This document shows positions 1 to 7,989 of a stretch of 64,000 nucleotides of DNA, piece after piece (within the stretch, counting starts at the first letter, position 1; every line of letters starts with the position of its first letter). The position numbers and the translations under genes were made by a program. Source of the stretch: Fulvia fulva (taxonomy: Eukaryota > Ascomycota > Dothideomycetes > Mycosphaerellales > Mycosphaerellaceae); contig NC_063018.1 in the NCBI RefSeq assembly GCF_020509005.1, positions 1 to 64,000 of the forward strand. The letters run 5' to 3'. The notes under the pieces are model-generated. The model made no database searches and was not told the DNA's origin. It saw only the letters and a program-made list of their open reading frames with translations.

Positions 1-35
1 CCTAACCCTAACCCTAACCTAACCTAACCCTAACC
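1..35. repeat. Telomeric repeat tract
   Basis: Tandem CCCTAA repeats begin at base 1, so the chromosome end is at the left of the window. At least two units are the shortened form CCTAA. The tract is only about 35 bases long and is probably cut by the assembly. It abuts the decayed coding frame that follows with no spacer. Confidence 0.95.
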
Positions 36-39
36 GGTT

Positions 40-830
40 TGGTCAGCAGCCTTATTAACCGTCTAGTAAGGAGGGTAAGTGGCTTGCTACGGACGAGCAG
101 CTTGAGCTTCATAATGGCGAATACGGCGAGAACTTCTAGCACTTCGGTAGCAACAGTGATGTGGCTGCTGCCCTTCGTAAGCAGGGTGGCAATCGCGAGG
201 CTAGTCGTGTGCTGAAGAAGATGCTACGTCGTGACCTCGGTGTCGAGAACAGCACATCGCACACCACGAAGGACTTGAGCCAGGATGTTGCCCACAACCT
301 CGTCACTACCGGATTGGTGAAGTTCTAAGCTGGCCACCCTAGTACTTACTCTCGTAACATTATCTAGACTAGTGTAGGCATTGTCCGAGCCTAGGTCGAT
401 ACGCTGAACAGTAAGAACGAGGCTCGCTACAATAGAGAAGCTACCTCAACTCTTGAAGATGCGGTACTCGGTGTAGACGATATTGACGGGGCTGATACGT
501 ATGAGCGTGTCCGTGCAGTCGACCGTGGCGCCCTTACAGATGGTGCTGAGGAGGACGAGACATATAGTAAGCGCCTTCGTGATGGGACTGGTATCCTAAC
601 ATTGCTCGATGCAGAGCCTATCGGCTTGACTAATCCAGGTGAAGATGCGGCTAGGCTACTAACTAGCGAGCGTAGTTAGGCCTAGGGGTGGTTCAAGACG
701 GCTACATAGGGTATTACGAGTAGTAGTAGACAAGGTAGTGCTAACAATAAGGCTTTTGAGCCGATTGTTATAAGAAGTGCCAGGATCTAAGCCCTCGGTC
801 GAAAGGATTGTTACGTAGTGGAGTGGCGTA
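40..830 (+). pseudogene. Decayed protein-coding frame abutting the telomere
   Basis: One reading frame (codons starting at positions equal to 2 modulo 3) stays protein-like for about 260 codons. It is interrupted only by TAG/TAA, for example TAA at 326-328 and several TAG codons between 365 and 790. No TGA occurs. All of these fit CAG/CAA (Gln) codons hit by C-to-T change at CpA. The product would be hydrophilic, with a basic stretch followed by an acidic region rich in Asp, Glu and Thr. I recognise no domain. The 5' end is missing, because the frame runs straight into the telomere repeats. The frame also reads on into the palindrome at 833-868, so its natural end is unclear. It may be the 3' part of a subtelomeric gene family lost by telomere breakage and healing. 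Confidence 0.55.
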
Positions 831-832
831 AG

Positions 833-868
833 TTTTTGTGCGCTATAACAATAGATAGCGCACAAAAA
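833..868. repeat. Palindrome copy 1 (14-bp arms, 8-nt loop)
   Basis: The arms TTTTTGTGCGCTAT (833-846) and ATAGCGCACAAAAA (855-868) are perfect inverted repeats around an 8-nt loop. The same palindrome with a different loop occurs at 2140-2174. It could be a minimal inverted-repeat mobile element, a transposon end or a strong hairpin signal. The sequence does not decide. Confidence 0.85.
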
Positions 869-901
869 GCATGTGAGACAGCATGTGAGACAGCATGTGA
901 G
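869..901. repeat. 12-bp tandem repeat, about 2.7 copies
   Basis: The unit GCATGTGAGACA is repeated at 869-880 and 881-892, followed by nine more bases of a third copy. It lies directly after palindrome copy 1 and upstream of the CT-rich leader of the next gene. It is too short to assign a role. Confidence 0.8.
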
Positions 902-1096
902 GTGAATCCAACAATAGCTTCGTGTCGACAATAGCAGCTAGCGATATCAAAACTTCGACTCTTCGCAGTGTCACTTCCTCTTCCTTTCCTCAAGAACAAC
1001 CGCCGCCAGCACACCTCACTGTCGTCGCCACTGCCGTCGTTGTTCTTTGTCGCTCTCGCTCGCAAGTCCGCACCACTATTATCACCACCAACCACC

Positions 1097-2050
1097 ATGT
1101 CTAACGACGACTCGTTCGTCGGGCGTATTCTCGACATAGCAGACGTTCAATCGTAAGCACCTCACCCACCTTATTTGTGGTTGTCATCTAATAGCAATGT
1201 AGCACTACCACCGCCGTCACTGCTGCCCCTTAGGACGGCAGAACAGCAGAAGAAGTCTTACGCGGCGCTGCTGCTTCGTCGTCGGCTGGTCCGACACAAG
1301 AAGATGACTTTGTGCCGCCTGCTCCGTATGTCTTCGATGTAATCGCGTTGTCTGAGTTGTATTGTCCAACAAGTATACAGCTCCTCACCATCACCACCAC
1401 CACAACAGCCTCCGGCTCGCGTTGGTCGCTTGCCTTCTCAACGCGGCCGTCTCCCTCGCCCTGGCCTGGCACCACCACCATCAGGATGATCTGCTGTTGC
1501 GCCGGCCTCTCGAGGCAATATCTACGATGTACCGGATTCCGATCCAGAGGACGAGGATGAGGACGAGGATGAAGATAATGCTGCTACTGCTGCTGCTGGT
1601 ACTACTGCTACTACGGCATTCGTGCCACAGCCAGCTCGGATAGGTCGGCCTCGTAGCACTCGTGCCGCATACTATCGTCCTGTCGTCGCTGGAAGGTATT
1701 ATCGCGTTTTAACGCAGCACGACTTTGATAGGCTTCGCGAAGCTAAGAAGCGCCGGTACTTACACGTAGATCGTATTGAGGAGGTTGCTAGGGAGGCTGA
1801 GGTTATGACCTTACTATGTCGCCGCTGCCTTAGTGATTTGCGAGGTAGGCATCCGTGCCGTAAATACACCCGCATTGCAGCATAGCAATGGGAGGGTGAG
1901 CAGGGTAGAGGGAAGTGTGGGCGTTGCCGCTAGCTTCGCAAGCCTTGTGAGGCATAGGTATTATAATATCCAGCTCTTGAGCAGCTTCCGAGCATGTCGT
2001 TGTCCTCTCTCTCTCGTCTCTCTCGTCTCAATCGTCCTCTCTCGACTTAA
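1097..2050 (+). pseudogene. Decayed three-exon gene for an acidic, cysteine-containing protein
   Basis: The ATG at 1097 is in a good context (ACCACCATGTCT) after a pyrimidine-rich leader. A GT-AG intron at 1153-1202 and a second at 1326-1380 (GTATGT start, TACAG end) restore one continuous frame: exons 1097-1152, 1203-1325 and 1381-2050. The product would have a Pro/Gln/Arg-rich part, a run of alternating Glu-Asp around 1550-1580, a basic Tyr/Arg-rich part, and two cysteine clusters (C-x2-C near 1830, C-x2-C-x5-C near 1917-1945) that could bind zinc. In-frame stops are TAG 1231, TGA 1487, TAG 1883, TAG 1931, TAG 1955 and TAA 1964; all but the TGA fit lost Gln codons. The frame ends with TAA at 2048-2050. 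I do not recognise the family. If stops are not tolerated, the longest surviving piece is 1622-1885. Confidence 0.5.
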
Positions 2051-2139
2051 TGTGATCGTGCGTGTCATGTTGTGTCGCATCGCTTTCGGCGTGTTGCTCG
2101 TTCGCTGCGATCCTTGGGTGCACATGGATCCCACAGACA

Positions 2140-2174
2140 TTTTGTGCGCTATAATATATAATAGCGCACAAAAA
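2140..2174. repeat. Palindrome copy 2 (13-14-bp arms, 8-nt loop)
   Basis: The arms TTTTGTGCGCTAT (2140-2152) and ATAGCGCACAAAAA (2161-2174) flank the loop AATATATA. Arms and loop length match the copy at 833-868. The two copies bracket the three-exon pseudogene, so they might be ends of one 1.3-kb unit or two copies of a tiny element. Confidence 0.85.
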
Positions 2175-2420
2175 GTATTTGGGAATATTGCAATGGTTGA
2201 GGTAGTTGAAGATTCGAAAATGGACTCGAAAGGAAAGACAGCATGGGATGACGAAACTATTCTCAGCAGTACGCACACATTTGGCAGGCTATTCTACATT
2301 CTGCGTAGACGGCAGCACCCGCAATTCGATCCTTCCCATCCTCAACTTCTTTGTTTCGAGGACAGCAACATTGAGCAATGCCAACCATCTCACGACCTAC
2401 AGCTTCATCTTTTCACAATC

Positions 2421-5400
2421 CTACTGCCAACTCCTACTGCCCGCACGACTGCCACCACGACTGCTGGACATGAACTCCCGGTACTGCTCATTTGGCTGCC
2501 TGCCGCGCGTACGACTCTCGCGATGGGCATTGGACAGCGCTAGATCGGCTGTCGCTGGGTCCAAGGTGGAGCCATAATCTGAGGATGGTGCTTGTATGGC
2601 GGCTTTTGGACGCTTGGATACTGGCTCATCCGGTGGTGGTGACTCGTTCTGCTCACGACGACGAGACAATGGGGACTGCGGACGGTCGATGTCCATTGTA
2701 CCCAGGTCGATCTCACCGCCAAACTCATCCTCGGTGTCTGTGTCATCGATGTTGGCAAAGCTGCGGTTCATGTCTTCTTGGGTTGGGAAAGAAACACCCG
2801 TCTTGCCAGTTGGTGCGTAGTACTCCTTCAAGCGAGCGCGATACACAGCGAGACCGACGTTGTATGGTGGAAGGTCAAGGAAGCGACACCACAGCTTGGC
2901 CTGGTCTCTAGAAGATGGCTCATCGTCGAAGTTGCTAACGTAGTTGACGGGGTCCTGAGGTGGGAGTGCGCCACCGCCAGTGTTGGACGAACCAGTTGCT
3001 GGAGTCTTCTGCTTAGATGAACCGGCTGCTGGTGTCTTCGGTTGCGACTGCGACTGCTTCTCTTGTTGCGATAGACGACCAGCTTCTGTCAAACCGGATC
3101 TGGCGATAGCATCCATCATGCGCTTACGACGAGAGGCTTCGGTGTCAGATGTGGCGCTAGCCTGTGCAGTGCCTACACCTGCATCACCCCCAAGCGTAGC
3201 AGCGACAGCAAGTGCATCAGCCTTCTTGCGAGCGTCCTTCTCAGCAGCCACACGCTCCTTGTATGCCTCCCAGTCGGCATACACCTGCGGCGCCATGCTA
3301 TTAAAGGCAGTCATCAGATTCTGTATGCTCAGGCCGACGGCGTCGAATTTGGCCTGGTTCAGCTTTCGCCACTCCGCAAACTCCTTGGCCTTCGCATCCA
3401 TTGCGGCCTCGGTCAATAGCGACCACTTGCTTGCCTTGGCTGCCTGAGTGAAGACATTAGCCAGATCCCAGATCAGAGTCTGCTCCATGAGGGTCTGCGC
3501 CGGAATGTCGAAGAACATGTTGCCAAAGGGATTATCGTATCCAGGAAGCTTGGATGCAGCATGTTGTGACAGCCACTGCTCGAGCAGAGGCACGGCGCAA
3601 TACTGGCGTGTTCCGACATTGGGTAAGGCAGTCGGCGCTTTAATGCGACGCATGTGCTGCGGCGGCAAGATAATACCGCTCGTGCTTTCCAAATCCTTCT
3701 CTGGATACACGTCAATGTCTAGGAACTCCTGGTTGCAGCACTGGCCTTCCGGCGGTAGGTCCTGATAATACATCCGCTTGTGTTCCTACAGATACTCATT
3801 TATGACCTTGCGAGGACAGCCGCTGTTAACGAGGGCGAGCCATATTGGCGGGATCTTCTCGCGAGCCTGGATCTCATTCTTGTTCCAGACTTTCAAACCG
3901 TTGGCTCCGTACTGCTTAGGCTTCTTCTTACGGGTACCGAAGGCTGGGTCAGAAACCTCGTTAACCACGGAGCTAGCATTGGTGAAGTCGTCACCATCTT
4001 CATCCTTAGCAACACCAGCCTCTTCGCCGGGTGTTTGGGATTTTCGAAGCCTGCTAGGCAACATGCGAGTACGCGATGGATTGCGTCGTACAAGATCCGA
4101 TGATGGACCCGCGGTTGCTACAATCGGAGCGACACCAGGAGCGACACTAGGCGGAAGAGGGTCATCCTTCTCGTCGTTGAAGTAATAGTACTGCAGGAAG
4201 GTAATGGCCTGGCCCTGTTCCATAATAGCACGGACAGCACGCCTAAGACGCTGGGTCAGGTTAGAAAGGTTGCGAGTAATAGGCGGTCGAGTCTGTGTAA
4301 CACGCTTGATATCGCCGATGTTGATGCCGGTGCTCATAATGGTTGTCGCCTACAGAATGCGGAGCAGCGAGCTATCTGGAGGTGGGCCAACCTTCTCGAA
4401 CTCGCTATACAACCAGTCTTAATCATGCTTAGCTATATAAGCAGTGTAGAAGCCGATGACCTTCTTCACATTGACGCCAGTGTCATCCTAGGTGTACTTC
4501 TTTTTTACATTAGTCTGGTCCTTAGTCAAGTCGACAAACTACTTTCGCATAATGCCAACACCGTTCTAGATTGCCTTGTAGCTATCGACGAAGTTGAGGG
4601 TCTTTGGAATCTTGTGGGGCGTGGCTTCTATCATGCCGTCGTCGCCTATCTGCGCCGCCTCATCGCACTCGAAATACAGGAAGTCGAAGTCACCGAGGTA
4701 CTCTTGCGAAATGCGCTTAATAAGGTGACTAATAGTAGGCCTGTCACAGCTGCCGCGAATGACCTTCGTCTGATATGGATCAAGGCCACGTGGACGGAGC
4801 CCGAGGTGTTCGAACAGCCAGTCCTCTATAAGCCGCGGCAATGTTGCAGTCGAGCCATAGAACACGATATGTAGTGGTAGCACATTACGAATCTTTGCAA
4901 GCTGTGCAAACTCCGGACGGAAGCCCACCCATTGCTCTACAGTGAAGACCTTATTAATTATGATCGCGCCGACTCGATTGCTAATCTCTCGAAGCAACGA
5001 GAGGAACGCTGGGCTGTAGAGTTGCTCCGGTTCGGCGATGATATACTCAATTAGTGCTTGAACAATTTGCTCAGCCTACTTCGGGTTCGGCTTCTTCGTC
5101 TCCTCGTTGATAAACAGCACGTTGACTAAGTTGTTGTTCGCGTTTGTACGGGCGGAGTCGCTTACCTGTTCGACACCGAGGCGGTTAAGTAGTGTGACCT
5201 AGATGCTAATCAAGCCGGTGAGCATAACGAAGCCCTAGTAGATAAGACTCTTGCCTTCACCAGTACGGACAGCAAGCAAGGTGTCACTTAGTCCGAAGAT
5301 CAAGCCCATCAACGAGTCGATCTGAATTTGCTTTGGCTCCTTTGTGGTGTCCTGTCTATACAACTGGCGTAAGCACCACTTTAAGCCATTCTTGATAATG

Positions 5401-5880
5401 TCGTGCCATACTGGCTGGGCTTCTGGTGTCTTGCTCGCATCGTGGACGAGTTGCTAGATGTGTTCGAGTGTGTACTCTAGATCACTAAGGATTATGTCGT
5501 AACGGAACCGGAAGTGCTGCTCATAGTCTGCACGTAGCAATGGCAAAGGCACATCTGGTATCGAGAAGCGAGGTCGCACACGTGTAAGTGCTTGTCGAGT
5601 CGGCAACGAGGCTGGTGCAACTAGATCTTCTGGTTGTTGGTTCGCTTGATGACCTCTCTTAGCCTTCGGCTTCCTGCTAGGCTTGCCTCCTGCGGCTGCT
5701 CGCTCCGCCTTCTTCGCCTCACGCAGTTGTTTGTGTGACTTTCCGTGGCCTAGAAGAAGTTGGCTCCGCCGCCTCGCAGCACATTTTACTAGTGAGGATG
5801 TAGCTTTCCGCAATAGGGCGCGGTTTGTCACCAGACGCTCCGCAGAGAGCCGCCTTGGCGGTATGCCTGAGGCAGCATCT
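2421..5880 (-). pseudogene. RecQ-like telomere-linked helicase, RIP-inactivated
   Basis: Four open stretches (5880-5454, 4997-4566, 4337-3786, 3773-2421) lie in one - strand frame. They are joined by codons interrupted only by TAG/TAA, about ten stops, each at a probable Gln. Helicase motifs in order: a Lys/Ala-rich N-terminal part; a Q-motif-like KQIQ near 5325; Walker A with TGEGKS near 5255; motif II near 4960, where Asp-Glu is replaced by Asn-Lys; GFRPEF after it; STATLP (motif III) near 4855; NFVDSYKAI (motif IV) near 4575; STGINIGD (motif V) near 4320; and QRLRRAVR (motif VI) near 4235. The C-terminal 450 codons are low in recognisable motifs but contain a coiled Ala/Lys/Glu segment and acidic tracts. 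Position and motifs fit the telomere-linked RecQ helicases of fungi, which sit in subtelomeres. The motif II change and the stops make it inactive. The true start is not clear: the frame is closed by TGA at 5881-5883, and I see no convincing ATG. Confidence 0.85.
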
Positions 5881-5883
5881 GGT

Positions 5884-6239
5884 CACAAGATAGCAAGGCA
5901 ACTGGGGAGAATAGGACGAAACAGAATAAGCCGACACCGCGCATCGCTGAAACAGGGTGACAAGTGGGCATGGGAGCTCCTTAGACCTTGTCCGATGTGC
6001 CGAGAGGTGACCAGTCTCTCTATCAAGGCTAGGGAGCGACAGTGGGCGAGGCTGTCTGTTGTTCTGCGGTATTGTGTAGCACCGGTCGTAATATGCCTAG
6101 TGTCAGGTGTTTGATTCGGGAGGAAGATACTGCCATTCTGTTTTACGCTCGTCGATAGGCGCCGTCGCAAACGCTATCGGGTCTTGGATAGGCGGGCAAG
6201 ATATCTATCGGCTGTTGTGCTATTAATATGTATCGCAAG
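5884..6239. other. Spacer upstream of the helicase pseudogene
   Basis: No supported gene. CpA and TpG are present at normal frequency, so RIP is light here. It may hold the missing first exon of the helicase gene. An open frame of 95 codons exists on the - strand but has no recognisable features. Confidence 0.4.
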
Positions 6240-6381
6240 CAGCTAGGTATTAGAAACCTAGATAGCTAGTTGACTTCATATTGGCTAGATATCTACCTAG
6301 AGCAATACAACCTTGAAACAGCTAGGTATAGCAAACTTCAGTAGCTAGCTAACTTGATATTAACTAGATATCTACCTAGGC
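6240..6381. repeat. Two diverged tandem copies, 79-bp period
   Basis: Copies at about 6240-6302 and 6319-6381 share CAGCTAGGTAT at the start, GTAGCTAG-like cores, and CTAGATATCTACCTAG at the end. They lie just upstream of the TATA-like box of the small secreted protein gene and could be promoter elements or an old insertion remnant. Confidence 0.7.
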
Positions 6382-6412
6382 AGTAGATCCGGCCGAGAGA
6401 GAGATATACAGG

Positions 6413-6418
6413 TATAAG
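6413..6418 (+). promoter_or_regulatory. TATA-like box of the small secreted protein gene
   Basis: TATAAG lies about 130 nt before the ATG at 6546 and is followed by a pyrimidine-rich stretch (about 6430-6455) of the kind that often surrounds fungal transcription starts. Prediction only. Confidence 0.4.
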
Positions 6419-6545
6419 TAGACAGTAGATCTCTTCTACTCTACTGTTACTAAATCAACACTACGAATTTCGAAAAATCCTCAAGCCTACTAAGGTCTTT
6501 GTAGCCATAGTCATTTTAATAAGTCTATCGACTTACGTATCTATC

Positions 6546-6796
6546 ATGAAGCTTTCCCTCCTTAGCGTAGAGCTTGCTCTCCTAGTAAATATACTACGAG
6601 CACTACTATTACTATTACAATATATACTAACTACATTATTTAGATTGCTACTACTCTCCCACTTTGCTGGGCAGCTGCCCTCCCTGTAGGATTGGGAGTC
6701 GGGCTAGACTACTGTAACTCAAGTTGTACTAGGGCCTTCGACTGTTTGGGTCAATGTGGCAGATGCGACTTTCATAAGCTACAATGTGTCCACTAG
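6546..6796 (+). CDS. Small secreted six-cysteine protein (candidate effector)
   Basis: Exon 1 is 6546-6584 and exon 2 is 6644-6796, joined across a 59-nt phase-0 intron (6585-6643). The intron starts GTAAAT, has the branch-like sequence TACTAAC near 6626-6632 and ends ATTTAG. The product is 63 residues. Residues 1 to about 25 form a signal peptide (MKL start, hydrophobic core, Ala-Ala-Ala before the likely cut). The mature part of about 38 residues has six cysteines spaced C-x3-C-x5-C-x3-C-x2-C-x6-C, enough for three disulfide bonds, and ends Cys-Val-His. Size, signal peptide, cysteine content and subtelomeric position fit secreted effectors or antimicrobial peptides of fungi. No family was recognised. 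There are no in-frame stops, and TG and CA dinucleotides are preserved, so the gene has escaped RIP although it lies between RIP-dead neighbours. The Glu at residue 9 is unusual in a signal-peptide core. Expression is not shown. Confidence 0.75.
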
Positions 6797-7096
6797 AGGA
6801 CTAGAGAGGAAGTGGAGAGAAGAGGAGGGGAGAGGTACGATAACTAGCGAGTAAATCGTACAGGTAGAAAGGGATAGTAAGCAGGCAGATAGACGGACGA
6901 CGTTGCGACCTTATCCAACATAAGTCCTAGTCGTAACATTCGTTCATATTGAAGGCTTTTGGTCAATAGTTTCTCAAATGTGCTGCGAGGCGGCAGAGCC
7001 AAGCCCCGTAGAGTCCGACGAAGGCTCCTTGTTGAATCTACAGTATCTACGAGTGTCAACATCGCCGAGCGTACTACCGCAGCGAGCGTACTACCG
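6797..7096. other. Region between the secreted protein gene and the minisatellite
   Basis: No supported gene. It presumably contains the 3' untranslated region of the small secreted protein gene. Near 7060-7096 a 17-base motif containing GCGAGCGTACTACCGCA is duplicated just before the minisatellite. Confidence 0.4.
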
Positions 7097-7236
7097 CATC
7101 GACTGCTCGGGCGCATCGACTGCTCGGGCGCATCGACTGCTCGGGCGCATCGACTGCTCGGGCGCATCGACTGCTCGGGCGCATCGACTGCTCGGGCGCA
7201 TCGACTGCTCGGGCGGACGCATCGACTGCTCGGGCG
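7097..7236. repeat. 17-bp minisatellite, 8 copies
   Basis: The unit CATCGACTGCTCGGGCG is repeated seven times without change from 7097 to 7215. A 4-base insertion (GACG) follows, then one more perfect copy (7220-7236). The unit is GC-rich and unlike the surroundings. Open frames cross it in three frames on both strands because the unit lacks stop codons in those frames; I do not read these as genes. Confidence 0.95.
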
Positions 7237-7462
7237 CAATGCAGATCCGCCTCTTTGTTTCCGGGGGAGACCCCCTAGACCCCCCTTTGCCCCTCGCCGG
7301 GCGGGCTGCGCGGGGTGTTTCTGCCGCTCCGCTAGGCTTAGCGACCTCCGCTCGAGTGTTCGTAGGCTCACACGTCGTTACGGTGCTACGCGGTAGATGT
7401 CTTTATCTCTATAGCGTTAGAGCCTACGGTCGCCTCGTAAGTTCGGCGAGTACCGTAGTCTC
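7237..7462. other. GC-rich unassigned stretch
   Basis: It holds C- and G-runs (for example GGGGGAGACCCCC near 7263-7276, itself a short inverted repeat) and no gene that I can support. It ends where homology to the copia LTR begins. Confidence 0.35.
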
Positions 7463-7668
7463 TGTCGCGATCTAAGCGTGTATATAGGCAATAGCCTATT
7501 ATTAAAACTTGAGGCCACGTACGCTAAGAATTAGGTGACTGATTAGTCACCTATAGCCTCTTTAAGAGCAATACTCGTCTGTTCTAGATCGATATATATA
7601 ATATATAGTCTACTTTTAAAACACCCTTTATAAGCCTATATAATAACTTTCTATACTTCTAACGTAAT
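7463..7668 (+). repeat. RIP-mutated LTR fragment of the copia-4 family
   Basis: These 206 bases match the reverse complement of 19073-19279, the end of the unmutated copia-4 LTR, along their whole length. Nearly all differences are C-to-T or G-to-A, mostly CpA/TpG to TpA. The fragment is in + orientation and is followed at once by a primer-binding-site-like sequence, so it is the 3' part of a 5' LTR whose beginning is lost. Confidence 0.85.
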
Positions 7669-7682
7669 AGTTATAAGCCCGG
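7669..7682 (+). other. Primer binding site remnant (half tRNA-iMet type)
   Basis: GTTATAAGCCCGG follows the LTR end directly. With the TpA read as an ancestral TpG it is complementary to the anticodon stem-loop of initiator tRNA-Met (GGGCTCATAACCC), the primer type known from copia elements. Confidence 0.6.
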
Positions 7683-7989
7683 CTAGCGCTTACTAATATT
7701 TACTACAATAAGAAAGCCCTAAAGTAGATTTTATGTTAAATAAGTACGGGTAGATAGTAGCGGAGTAGAGTAAGAGATCAATCTTTAACTAACTAATAGT
7801 ACGAGTATATAGCAATATATTAGGAACTAATATATTGGTTATATTAGATGTCTATCTAAGCTAAAGGGGAGAGAAGGTATCTCCCTATAAGCTAAGTTAT
7901 CGTAGATGCCTTAGGCTACTAGATCACTTCCTAATTATTAACTCCCTTTAAGATCCTATATCTTAATACTCCAACTTATCTCGTATAGG
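7683..7989. other. RIP-mutated non-coding sequence left of copia-1
   Basis: TpA-rich and nearly free of CpA/TpG. It may be the leader of the + strand copia remnant and/or the 3' LTR of copia-1. The junction between them could not be placed. Confidence 0.35.

Noticed and set aside
1833..2543. 236-codon open frame on the + strand
   Set aside because: It crosses palindrome copy 2 and the end of the helicase pseudogene on the other strand, is in another frame than the three-exon gene, and shows no domain.
5683..6114. 143-codon open frame on the + strand
   Set aside because: It overlaps the N-terminal part of the helicase frame antisense and has an irregular, Arg-rich composition without motifs.
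7097..7236. CRISPR-like regular repeat
   Set aside because: Units are directly tandem with no spacers, and the DNA is from a fungal chromosome end. It is a minisatellite.
6844..7475. Open frames on both strands (145, 165 and 175 codons) with repeated RIDCSGAS-like units
   Set aside because: They are produced by the 17-bp minisatellite, whose unit lacks stops in several frames. No start context or homology.
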